Of a stretch of DNA of 64,000 nt, positions 41,057-50,346 are shown in pieces. Every line of letters begins with the position of its first letter. The stretch's first letter is position 1. Source of the DNA: Rhynchopus sp. YZ270_cl-10 (taxonomy: Eukaryota; Euglenozoa; Diplonemea; Diplonemida; Diplonemidae); the NCBI GenBank assembly GCA_964035575.1, contig OZ037881.1:310001-374000 (forward strand). The letters are read 5' to 3'. A program made the translations under genes and the position numbers. The notes under the pieces are model-generated. The model searched no databases and was not told the DNA's origin. It saw only the letters and a program-made list of their open reading frames with translations.

Positions 41057-43651
41057 TCACGGAATCACCACTGGTAAATGGTAGTCCACAACATACAGCG
41101 GGAGCACCTGTGCCGGGTGGAACACAACGTACTCAGAGTTGATCACTCCCCTGCCCGACGCTGCAGCAACACCCAAACCCTTCACAAAGTACGAGTTGTG
41201 TCCCTTCAGCTTGTCCCACTTGTGAGTGTTGTTCACCAGAAACTTCGTCGGATCCTCCGCGGTCATGATGTGGTGCATGCCGTCCTTCTGCTTCAGGTTC
41301 GAATCAATCAGGAACGGGTTTCCCAGGTTGACACGGCACCTCACAAGTGAGTGCTGTCCCTTGTGTGGACGCACGTAGCGGTGTGACTTTTCAACCTTGT
41401 CTGCAAGGTAGATCCCATGACCGTACATGTGACACATGTCCCACTTGTGTGGCTCTGTGCAGTGTTTGCAGTCTGTCCCGCACAGAGTGGTGCTCAGACC
41501 CTTGTTCCCAGACACAGGACACGAGTCCGAAGGGTTTGTGTCAGACGGTGCCTGCAGCGACTTCTTCAGCACAGTGTCGAGCACAGCACACGAAGTCCCG
41601 TGCCACAACTCCTTCTCAGTCACGTTCCCGTGCTTCCTGTTCAAGTACGTACGGCGAGTCTCGTACGTTGCCTCCTGTGCTGTGTTCACCACACGCCTGA
41701 TGCGAGACACTCGCCAAACACCCGCCGCCTCCACCTCGTGTAACAATTCCATATACTTCGCAGACCCTTTAGCAAGCGTCTCGTACTCCAGCTCTGCAGA
41801 CGCAAGAGGGAATGCGGCTGCCTCGTGCTTGAACGAACAAGCTTCTGTCCAGTTCCCATGTCCACGCAGGTTCCACCCTCTGCAAAACTTCCCTGCTCCG
41901 TGCAGCATCAGACAGCGCCAAAGCTGCTTGTACGGGTTCTCTGGCTGTGCGTCATCAACAGAGATCTGGTAACCCTCCTTCCCGTACGGACGTGTGTTCA
42001 GCTCCGCCAGCTGTGCCTGTGTCAGGCTCGTTGCAAACTCCACAAAAGCACCAATCCGCGTAGCATTTATGTCCACAATCACCCGCTTCACATCGTGGCC
42101 TGCAAGGAACTTGTCCAGGTCTGCACGCACTGCTTCCTCGTTGCCCTCAAGGCTTGGGTCCAGCCATCCCACCCACACCTGCGACGTTGTTGCTGCCATC
42201 ATACCCCCGTTGAGACGACCTTTGCACGGACGTTTACCGCCATACTGGAATTCCCGAAGACGCTGCAAGCTCTCCTCCCCTGCCTCATCGTCCGTCGCAA
42301 ACGCAGACAGCGTTCTGTACAGCTCTGTGTCACCAGTGTCCTTGAACTGGATCAGGTACTGTGGAAGGCATTGGATGTGGCCGTTGTTCTGTTTGATCAC
42401 GTAGTAGCCAAGAGTCTCCTCCCACGTGTGGTCCACACCTTCCTCCCCAAGGATCAGCTTGCACACAAACATGTAACCACCACCACGCGTGTAAATATCG
42501 GACACCGATACACAAGGATCATTTGCAAAGTACTCACCAGCACCATGCATTGCATGACGAGACCGTTTCAGCGGGTCAAACCCCGTTGTCGCAATGCTCA
42601 ACACGTTCTTCTCCCCAGATCCGTGGAAGCCATCAATCATGTCGGGTGCCTTCCCGTGTCGCTGTGTCATGTTGTACTCTGCACAGCGGAAACGGAACTC
42701 AAGTGAGTCGTTCCGCAACTGCCACGCCTTCAGCGCACGCACTTTCCCTCCACTCGCAGAGTGCACCTGGTCCTCCAGCAGCTTCAGCTTCGCCGCACCC
42801 ACAAGTGTCAGGGTGTTTGCTGTTTTGTCGTTCACGTCGTTTGCGGGATACGGGTTCTCCACATGTACACCGTCCGGACACCGCGTCCCACTCGCCAGTG
42901 GTGCCTTTGTGCACTTCCCCCCAAGGTGCATCATGCAGATGCTCCGTGCACCTTTCACACTTCTGCGGACACCTTCCCCTGGCCGCATTGGTGCGTCCAC
43001 ATCAGCCACATAGGCACGCAGCGTTGCACCATCGACAGGACACACATCGGTAGCTTTCGCTTTCATCATTCCCTTACCGTTCGACCACTTCGCCACAAAC
43101 GTCACATCCTGGCCCACTGCAAGGCTCTGTGCATAGTAGCGCTTACTGATGTTGGATGCGGCACACAACAAGTTCCCCACGTACACTGCTGCAGATGGTC
43201 CGATCACACCTTCCTCAAGGAAGAGTGGGAGCTCAGGTGAAATTGTCCCATAATATCTGTCGGGCTCCCATATCACCACTGTCCCACGCATGCGTACACC
43301 ACTCTGCACACGCAATTGAAACTCACTGCTGGTCGAACCTGCTACAGCTGCCTTCACGTCAGCAGGTGTGCTCACGTCCGTCCCATCCACACACAGGATC
43401 TGCATCGTGCGCATCACCCCTGCAAGCGACGCAGGGCTCCCAGGCTCCACAAACGTCACAACGTTGTTGTCATCGATGTCCATCCCAATATCGCCGTTAC
43501 GTCCCTTCCACTCAACACTGAGCGTCACCACCGCTGCCGGAAGGCTCTTGTCATCGTTCGGTGTCTTCCCTCCTTTTTGGAAAGACACTCCTCCACTTTT
43601 GCGTGACTTCCCTCCTTTGCCATGTTTGCCACCACCATACATATGCGACAT
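41057..43651 (-). CDS. PARP-family multidomain protein, copy 3 (864 aa)
   Basis: The best intact copy. Residues 1-37 are a Gly/Lys-rich head. About 38-118 is a PDZ-like domain (GMDIDDNNVV, PGSPASLAG, DGTDVSTPADV). About 121-208 is cold-shock-like (RGTVVIWEPDRYYGTISPE, SLAVGQDVTF, KATDV). About 239-263 is a CCCH finger. About 310-436 is PARP-like, with H343 and Y374 but Gly where the third catalytic residue belongs. About 488-568 is RRM-like (QVWVGWLD, AFVEFATSLTQAQ). About 580-609 is a second CCCH. About 640-857 is a PARP domain with H684, Y748 and E840 (H-Y-E) and a Cys/His insert at 724-740. No intron is needed. The fusion of PDZ, cold-shock, RRM and two PARP folds in one chain is not one I know. 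RNA-linked ADP-ribosylation is inferred. Confidence 0.9.
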   Translation of the reverse strand: MSHMYGGGKHGKGGKSRKSGGVSFQKGGKTPNDDKSLPAAVVTLSVEWKGRNGDIGMDIDDNNVVTFVEPGSPASLAGVMRTMQILCVDGTDVSTPADVKAAVAGSTSSEFQLRVQSGVRMRGTVVIWEPDRYYGTISPELPLFLEEGVIGPSAAVYVGNLLCAASNISKRYYAQSLAVGQDVTFVAKWSNGKGMMKAKATDVCPVDGATLRAYVADVDAPMRPGEGVRRSVKGARSICMMHLGGKCTKAPLASGTRCPDGVHVENPYPANDVNDKTANTLTLVGAAKLKLLEDQVHSASGGKVRALKAWQLRNDSLEFRFRCAEYNMTQRHGKAPDMIDGFHGSGEKNVLSIATTGFDPLKRSRHAMHGAGEYFANDPCVSVSDIYTRGGGYMFVCKLILGEEGVDHTWEETLGYYVIKQNNGHIQCLPQYLIQFKDTGDTELYRTLSAFATDDEAGEESLQRLREFQYGGKRPCKGRLNGGMMAATTSQVWVGWLDPSLEGNEEAVRADLDKFLAGHDVKRVIVDINATRIGAFVEFATSLTQAQLAELNTRPYGKEGYQISVDDAQPENPYKQLWRCLMLHGAGKFCRGWNLRGHGNWTEACSFKHEAAAFPLASAELEYETLAKGSAKYMELLHEVEAAGVWRVSRIRRVVNTAQEATYETRRTYLNRKHGNVTEKELWHGTSCAVLDTVLKKSLQAPSDTNPSDSCPVSGNKGLSTTLCGTDCKHCTEPHKWDMCHMYGHGIYLADKVEKSHRYVRPHKGQHSLVRCRVNLGNPFLIDSNLKQKDGMHHIMTAEDPTKFLVNNTHKWDKLKGHNSYFVKGLGVAAASGRGVINSEYVVFHPAQVLPLYVVDYHLPVVIP

Positions 43652-44579
43652 AATTCCTGGAAATGTGTTGTATGAATGCTGTCCTGTGTTGGGGATGCGT
43701 AGGTTAATGTTTTGCTTCGTAGTTGCGAAGACACAAAAAGAGTCCAATAAAAGTATCTTTCCTTCAGCGGTAAGATCTGTGCCGCACAGTGTTCAGCAGC
43801 AAGAATCCAGAATGAGGATTGTCAAAACAAAACAGACAAAACCACTATCTCAGAGGGGACAAGTCGACCTCTCCCCTCGCAATGGTGGATCAAGGGGGGT
43901 GTGCGTAAAACTCTTGTCGAGTGTAAGAGGAAATAAAGTGAGACTCGAAAAATGCTGTGGTCAGCGCAAGTAGGACACAAAGTGTCCCAGGTTCGTAGTC
44001 GCAGGCGCTCCGTCGTTTAGTATTCATATTTGAGTTTTGTTCAGTACAGAAACAATTGACCCCCGCTCTTTTTTTAATACCAAAACGATCTACAGTACAA
44101 CAAAAGCATACAACAATAATGTAGGTGAAAACTAAAACGTTAAATGGAGAGTGCATAACACCTCTACTGTGGACTTGCTAGCACTATTGCGTCCCCAAGG
44201 CGACCACACCCCCAGTGTCGTCGGCGCACACAGGCACCCCATCCTCGCGACAATGGGGGAATCGTGCTGCTGCAAAATAACAAAAGCGAAAACATACGCA
44301 TTACTTCAGTCTGGGAAGACAGTGCAGGGTTTTCTACTAAACCCCATACTGAACCACATCACCCTTCCACCTCTTTCTCTATGTTTTGTGCGAAAAAAAA
44401 ACACAACAAACAAAAAAATCACACACAGGAGCAGGCATTTTACCTTTTAAAAAAGCCGTTTTGCAAAATTAGCGAAACACTGCGTCCCCGGGAAACCCCG
44501 TTTTGCCTTAGTTAAACGCGTTTAGCTTTTTTCCACATTCGGCAAAGTTAGCAATATGCCTGCACAGGAGGTAACTTTT
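43652..44579. other. PARP copy 3 leader, modules A-B and a D/E junction, then unique sequence
   Basis: The conserved leader (43652-43750) is followed by A, B (about 43847-43918) and the first about 80 bases of D. D breaks at GTCGCAGGC and joins CTCCGTCGTTTAGTATTCA, which is internal to module E. From about 44035 the sequence is unique and AT-rich. No gene or clear hairpin is seen. Confidence 0.75.
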
Positions 44580-46035
44580 CTAGTATCCCCTCGCGAGGGA
44601 CTGCGGGACGTAATACTCAGCACGTGGCGCTCGGTACGACCCGCCTGGTGTTGCTGCTACCACTCTGCCTCTGCTTTCGAGTTGTGGTGGGGACATGACT
44701 GTTGCGACACTTTGCGCTACACTTGGACGTACTGCGGCACGCGGCGACGTTGCTGGGGAGCGTCCGTTGTGCGAGGTGAAGTGGTGCACCTCATGGCGTA
44801 GACGTGCCTCACGTTCATCCAACATGTCTCGTTGGTCCTTTAGTAGTGCCTCCTGGTCAATGAGCGGCGCTTCCTCCTCCTCCACAACACGGCGGTGACG
44901 GTTGAACTCCGCATTGCGCTGTTCCGCCTCAAGGATCGCTGCACTCTGCCCCTCTGACGCGGACAGTGCGTTTTGCAGCACCAAGAGACTTTGCTCCTGC
45001 CGTTCCACGGAGATCTGCAGCTCGCGGAGGGCGCCGTCTCGGGTGCCCACCGCTTTCATGCATTCGGTGGCCGCACTTTGTAAAATGCTTTGTGCGTCAC
45101 GCTCTGCACGCTCATAGGCAGCGACGTTCTCTTCTGCCACCCTGCAGGAGTCGAGAAGGGTTTGGATGAGGAGTTGCGCGTCACGCATGTCAGCTGCGGC
45201 AGCGTCTTCACGCATATGGTTTGCTTCTACTTCAACACGGGCTGCCTCGCGTGCCGTCATCTTCGTGTCCAGCTCGGTGCGTTGTTCTATGAGCATGCGT
45301 TCAATCTGCCGCAGACGCTCCTCTGCTGCGTCGACCTCAGCATCGTGGTGCCGCAGTGTCTCCACCAAGGAGCCGGTCTTTGCAGCCGCCTCCCGTGCAC
45401 ATGCCTGGATCTGTGCCTCACGGTCACGCATCATCGCAACCTCGTTCCCCTGTGCCACAACTGCAGCACGCCCCTGCACAGTAGTCTCCTGCGCATGTCT
45501 CAAGTTCTCCTTCAAATCCTCTTCTTGGTGCTTGCAGTCGAGGATAACAGATTCGCAGGTTTGAAGCTTGCATTCATGCTGTTCGCGTGAATGCTGCGAG
45601 TCTAGGTACGCTTGGTTCAGCTGATGTGAAGGGGGTGGGTGAAGGAATGAGGGGGGAGGTGTGGATGTGTGTGCATACCTGCTCCTCTCGTCCTTTGAGT
45701 TCGTGGAGTATTGCGCGGGAGTCATCGATGTGCTCCTTCTCGCGGAGGTCTGTCAGGAAGTCCTTTGAACGGTAGTACAGAGAGTCCAGAAGGGTTGGGT
45801 GGTGTTCTGCAAAGCGTTGAAACTCTGGGAAGGTGACTGAGGAGTCGCCGTTGAGGTCTGTCTTGTTGAAGAGGTCTGTCGGTGTCAGGCTGGACAGCGA
45901 CAGGTCGATGCGCAGACGGTGCATGCCGCTCGACCACTCCGTGAGTGTGATGGCTCGTTGCCGCGATGTGTCTAAGTGCTCAAAGGCATCACGCACCTTC
46001 TCCGCAAAGCTAGCATGGTCGTGAGAAGACTCCAT
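44580..46035 (-). CDS. EF-hand/coiled-coil protein A (465 aa)
   Basis: Two exons, 45679-46035 and 44580-45620, with a 58-base intron (donor GTATGC, acceptor ATCAG). The join reads EEQ-LNQAYLDSQHSREQ in phase, and the total is 466 codons. The N-terminal about 90 residues are an EF-hand pair: one degenerate loop (DTSRQRAITLTEW) and one good loop, DLNGDSSVTFPEF, followed by HPTLLDSLYYRSKDF. The rest is a long Glu/Gln/Arg/Ala-rich coiled coil, then a basic Ser/Arg/Pro tail. The paralogue at 48141-49556 shares the layout and the LLDSLYYRS motif. A calcium-responsive structural or cytoskeletal role is likely but not shown. Confidence 0.85.
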
Positions 46036-46599
46036 ATTCCTCTACCCAGTGTAGGGTGGTGTGGTGTGTTGTGTTCTGTGTCGTGGGGAAGTGAAGTTGA
46101 TTGAATACAAAAGGCCTGTGGGAAGGGTGGAGGTGAAAAGAGTGCAAGGAGTATCTTTCCTTCAGCGGTAAGATCTGTGCCGCACAGTGTTCAGCAGCAA
46201 GAATCCAGAATGAGGATTGTCAAAAACAACACGGGGAAAACCACTATCTCAGAGGGGACAAGTCGACCTCTCCCCTCGCAATGGTGGATCAAGGGGGGTG
46301 TGCGTAAAACTCTTGTCAGATGTGTGCAAGGACGTGCAGCACTGTGGCAGTACGCTTCTCTTCTCTTCTCTTCGCTGTGTCAGTTTCCTTCTGTCTTAAG
46401 TTAAAGTGAAAATCACAAGGAGGGTTTTCCTGCTTCATTGAATGGACCAATGGCTTTAACTGAATGTCATCATTTCCATTTGCGTCAGAAGCACTGTTCT
46501 CCTGCTCTGCAGCTCTCTCACAATCAGAACCTGGCCGGCTAAGACTATTGGTCAAGTCACGACGGTCCGAAAGACTGTTCATTTCCTTTCTAAAAAAAT

Positions 46600-47085
46600 G
46601 CTGTGGTCAGCGCAAGTAGGACACAAAGTGTCCCAGGTTCGTAGTCGCAGGCATTCGTCAAAGCCATTCGGAAGAGGGAGACTGCTGATAGATCATCATG
46701 CCACAGAGGGAGAGTGTCTTCTCTTCCCTTTGCCTTCGTGTCCATTTCCATGTCAGACGTAGCCAAAATTGTTTCTCAACATTCCCGCAAAGGAGTCCGT
46801 TTAAAGACACGCATGAATAATAGTGGTATCATCATATGTCTGTTGCGAAGGAGTGCAGACCTGCATGCATATGTCCATCTCCGCCTACTGGTTCACACCT
46901 TTCGGCACAGTGCAGCCCCAGGTGCAGTGAGTGGACGTGGTGTTTGCAAGTGGAAGCAAGTGTGTGTGGGTGTTGTGGGTCAGTCTCGTCTTCTTAATGT
47001 TGTAATCAACAGCGTTGCTTCATACGCAAATTGCCAAATTATTAAGTTTTGTCATCATCCCCTGCAGGAGGAGGAGGAGTCGCGA
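46600..47085 (+). repeat. Module D, full-length reference copy
   Basis: It runs from ATGCTGTGGTCAGCGCAAG through a GGACACAAAGTGTCC palindrome to a CCTGCAGGAGGAG end. Other full or partial copies are 1-303, 32990-33420, 38810-39298, 43950-44008 (start only) and 23415-23515 (end only). All are in the same orientation. Confidence 0.9.
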
Positions 47086-47796
47086 GCAAGGTGTTCTCTC
47101 AGAGGGGACAAGTCGACCTCTCCCCTCGCAATGGTGGATCAAGGGGGGTGTGCGTAAAACTCTTGAGCACAAGTACAGAGTGAAGGCTCTCAAAAAAGAC
47201 GTCAAAGTTCTGCCCTTTTTTTAAATATTGCTTTACTAGCGGTTATTAAGGCACCAATACGCCATGAGCAAGAAGTGAACAAAATAGTCGAACCCAATGG
47301 TTGTGGTTCAGTCTTCTCATGTAAAAACAGAGCGAAACAGGAACCAAAACATTTTTTTTCTGTGGAAAATAAACCATGAAATAAGGACTATGCTGAGAGA
47401 GCCAGAGGCGACTACACATTTTCCAAAAAAAACAAGCAGCAAACTTGGCCTTCTTGAGGGAACTCACACAACTATGAACAACCGCAAGACCAAAACCAAT
47501 TTTATCTTACCTGCCAGTTTCGAGACGTGATACTGTGTTTAACACGTGCTTAAAAAAGCAATGCACACCTGCCCTTGGAGATGTTACCCAAGAAAGTACA
47601 TAAACACCCCAAGGTGCAGGCACATAACCACCCGACTCTGCAAGAATTGCCCTAAATCCGAAACGTGAAGAACGAACCTCACATCGAACCAGCTTTCAGG
47701 CACCAGAATAAACCCACAAAAAAACATGCTCTGGACCCTTTAATTAAGTACAGTTTTTGTCCGGCTCTCTTTTACACTTACAAATTGAGAAAACGT

Positions 47797-47833
47797 GGTA
47801 AGATGAACCTAAGCCTCGTCTGCTTAGCCACCT
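47797..47833 (+). repeat. Hairpin-family element
   Basis: CTAAGC/GCTTAG forms the inner stem around loop CTCGTCT, with AAGATG against CACCTT outside. It is almost the family consensus. Confidence 0.8.
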
Positions 47834-48140
47834 TTTGATGCTGTCTGCTGACTATCCCTTTTTTTCGAGAGCACGGAACATGAAAACACAACACTTCTAA
47901 AACAGACCTTACTTACAAACAAATATTCTAAAATGTTAAGGGAAAATGGTTAAAAAGAATACGTACAGGAAAAAAACAAAACAAAACTGGTGCTTTCGGG
48001 AGTCGGTCAACGACCTGTCGGTGACCTGTCAATATCAGGGGGTGTGTGTCAATATCGACCCCTCCAAAGGAGCACCAAAAACGACTTTTTTTTACACTCT
48101 TGAGAATCTCCCTTGCACCTCAATGGACCTACCCCTCTTC

Positions 48141-49556
48141 TCACACACGAGCCCTTCTTGGAGACCTACCTCTGCTGCTGTGCATCATGGAGCGAAGAGA
48201 CGTTGGTGGTTCGTCAAAGGCACCGGGACGGGGAGAGCGGCCGCTGAGGACACTTCTGTCGCCTCCTCCTAGCCTTCCTTGGTAGAAGTCGTGCGGGGCA
48301 CCATGTACCGGAGATGTTGGGAGGCGTGCCCGGTAGGAGCTTGGGGACGGGGAGCGTCTGGAGGTGCTGAAGAGGCTGCTGTTGGTGCGGAGCTTTGCTT
48401 CGCGGTCTTCGAGGCTTTCGCGCTGTTCGCGGAGGATGACCTCCTGCTCGAGGAGGGGGGCCTCCTCTCTCTCGACCTCAGAGCGTTGTGCGTTGAAGTC
48501 GTGGTTCTGTGCTTCCATGCCCTGCAACGCACGTTGGTGTTCGCGGTACACACCGCCTGCCTCTTCTTCCGCCTGTTTTGCAAGTGCTTCACGTTCCTTA
48601 AGACGCGACAACTCCTGCGTCTCCGCATCCTTCTGAGCATGCATCCTCGCCACCTCTGCCGCAGCCGCAGCAGCCACATCATTTGCCTCGCGTTCCCGCG
48701 CGATAGACTCCTCTAGCTCTGTTTCGGAAAGTGAAAGGCGTTCTCCAGAGAGTTGGACGGCGCGTTGCGACTCAGAAAGGGCGGTTACAGCAGTCTGCTC
48801 TGTGGATTGAGACAGGGAGAGGTCCTTCCGGCATTTCTCGCTGTTGATCATAAGGGTTTCGACGACAGCACGCTGTTCCATAAGCTGTCGTTCAATCTCT
48901 CTCAGGTACTCCTCTGCCTTCAGCACCTCATGGTCGGAATCTCGCGCAAGCTGTGCGGCAATCTCTACAGCCCTTCGCGCTTCGTTGAGGCCCGCCTGTA
49001 TTGCACGTTCGTTCTCTCTTGCTTCGGCGTGGTCGGCAGCGCGGTCGCGCACCTCGAGACGGCAGACTGTTGTGATCTCGTGGGACCGCCGTACCATGTC
49101 GCGTGCCTCTTCTTCGCGCGACTGTGCTTCAGCATGTCGCTGCAGCTGCATCTGCAAGCGGTGGTCCTGTTGGTCTGTCTGCTGCTGAGCCTCTAGGCAG
49201 TCCATGCGGCACTGCTCCTCTCTGTCCAGCAGTGCACGCTCCTGCTGTCGTGCAGCCTCCAACGCCTTGGTCTGATGCACATCCGTCCAGTAATCCTGCG
49301 AGCGGTAGTACAACGAATCCAACAGTGTCGGGTACACCTCGCAAAACTTCTGGTATTCTGAGAACGTAATGGTGCCGTCGTGGTTCGCATCTGCCTTGTC
49401 GAAGACGTCGCGCATGGTTGCGAGGTTGAAGTCGATGTGCAGACGCTGCAGGACTGTGATCCATTCGTCAAGCCCAAAGCCACGGCCACGCTTCAGGTCA
49501 AGCTCATCGAAGGTAGACCGCACCTTCTCTTGATAAGAAGCTTCGTCACCAGGCAT
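48141..49556 (-). CDS. EF-hand/coiled-coil protein B (471 aa)
   Basis: A single-exon paralogue of protein A. The N-terminus has a degenerate EF loop (DLKRGRGFGLDEW) and a canonical one (DKADANHDGTITFSEYQKF), then YPTLLDSLYYRSQDYW. About residues 95-390 are continuous coiled coil with DREEQCR-, LEDREAKL- and EAPLLEQE-type segments also recognisable in protein A. The tail is Ser/Arg/Pro-rich with RSPS and RSPR motifs, possible phosphorylation sites. The intron of gene A has no counterpart here. The last codons include GTAGGT on minus, a possible donor, so a slightly different C-terminus is possible. Confidence 0.85.
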   Translation of the reverse strand: MPGDEASYQEKVRSTFDELDLKRGRGFGLDEWITVLQRLHIDFNLATMRDVFDKADANHDGTITFSEYQKFCEVYPTLLDSLYYRSQDYWTDVHQTKALEAARQQERALLDREEQCRMDCLEAQQQTDQQDHRLQMQLQRHAEAQSREEEARDMVRRSHEITTVCRLEVRDRAADHAEARENERAIQAGLNEARRAVEIAAQLARDSDHEVLKAEEYLREIERQLMEQRAVVETLMINSEKCRKDLSLSQSTEQTAVTALSESQRAVQLSGERLSLSETELEESIAREREANDVAAAAAAEVARMHAQKDAETQELSRLKEREALAKQAEEEAGGVYREHQRALQGMEAQNHDFNAQRSEVEREEAPLLEQEVILREQRESLEDREAKLRTNSSLFSTSRRSPSPSSYRARLPTSPVHGAPHDFYQGRLGGGDRSVLSGRSPRPGAFDEPPTSLRSMMHSSRGRSPRRARV

Positions 49557-50346
49557 CGTTGCAGAGGGGGGGGGAGAGGGTGTCTACTGAGAAGGGAGTA
49601 AATTTGTTTTTTTTTTTGGGGCGACCTGACCCCCGACCCCGGGGTCTGGGTCGTTTAGTCACGCTAAGTAGCTTCAATCAAGGAGGAGGAGAGGAGAAGC
49701 ATGTCTTTTAATTGTTCCTCCCTTTGCAGTGAGGGGGAATGAGGGGTGTGGGGGGGAAAGCGGGAGGGTGAGGGGTGGGGTGTTTTCTTAGGAGAGGCAG
49801 TTAAGGGTGCAGCAATGCCTCTCGAAACAACCCCGGAAAAGAAAAGAGATTTTATTTCTTTTTGAAACGTTGCTAAAAAAACGCCACAAAAAAAAGCCAT
49901 ATTCTCTGGGCGAACGTAAGAAATGGCTGAATCAGCTGTGAATCCATGGTTGTTTGTCCGGGAAAATTAAGCCAAGGGTGAGGAGGGGATTAAAAAGAAG
50001 GCAAACTTGAAAAGATGAAAAGGGCCCAATGGCACGACACATCTTTTTCACAAATGGCAACAAAAAGTGTAAATATGTTTTTTTTTTTTTTTTTGACATG
50101 CAAAAAATGTCGAAGAGGAAGTTGAAAGTTGAGAAGTCTCAAGGCACAACACATCGTTTTAAAGGAGAAAGAAGATGATGGGTTTTTTTCTGCAGAACTT
50201 TTTGACTACTTTGAGAAGGTTGAAAAAGGTTGCAAAATGACTTCAAAAAGGTTATAATATGACCCTAAGCCTCTCATGCTTAGTCACCTTGACACGACTC
50301 CAACAAAAAGAGGCAACAAAGGTTCATTGTCCATTTCTTCTCTTAC
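49557..50346. other. Spacer with three hairpin-family elements
   Basis: No gene. Hairpin members lie at about 50013-50052, 50120-50158 and 50253-50295. The last is nearly consensus and about 50 bp beyond the DNAAF3 stop. A TTTAGTCACGCTAAG fragment near 49654 may be a degraded relative. Poly-T runs occur at 49604 and 50077. Confidence 0.65.
50013..50295 (+). repeat. Cluster of three hairpin-family elements
   Basis: Three members within 300 bases, all in plus orientation. The first two are of the AGATG class with diverged loops (AAGGGCCCAATGGCACGACACATCT-like). The third has CTAAGC/GCTTAG around CTCTCAT. Sequence between them is not duplicated, so they did not arise by simple tandem duplication. 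Confidence 0.6.

Larger units (their letters stand above)
46036..48140. other. Spacer: modules A-B-C-D-B, then unique sequence
   Basis: GT-rich plus-strand sequence next to gene A is its CA-rich leader. A (about 46152-46243) ends in an altered AACAACACGGGGAAAA. B, C (about 46319-46580), D (about 46600-47085) and B (about 47097-47165) follow; C and D join without the usual poly-pyrimidine. After 47165 the sequence is unique and AT-rich. A hairpin-family element lies at 47797-47833, about 310 bp beyond the stop of the next gene. No gene is seen. Confidence 0.75.
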
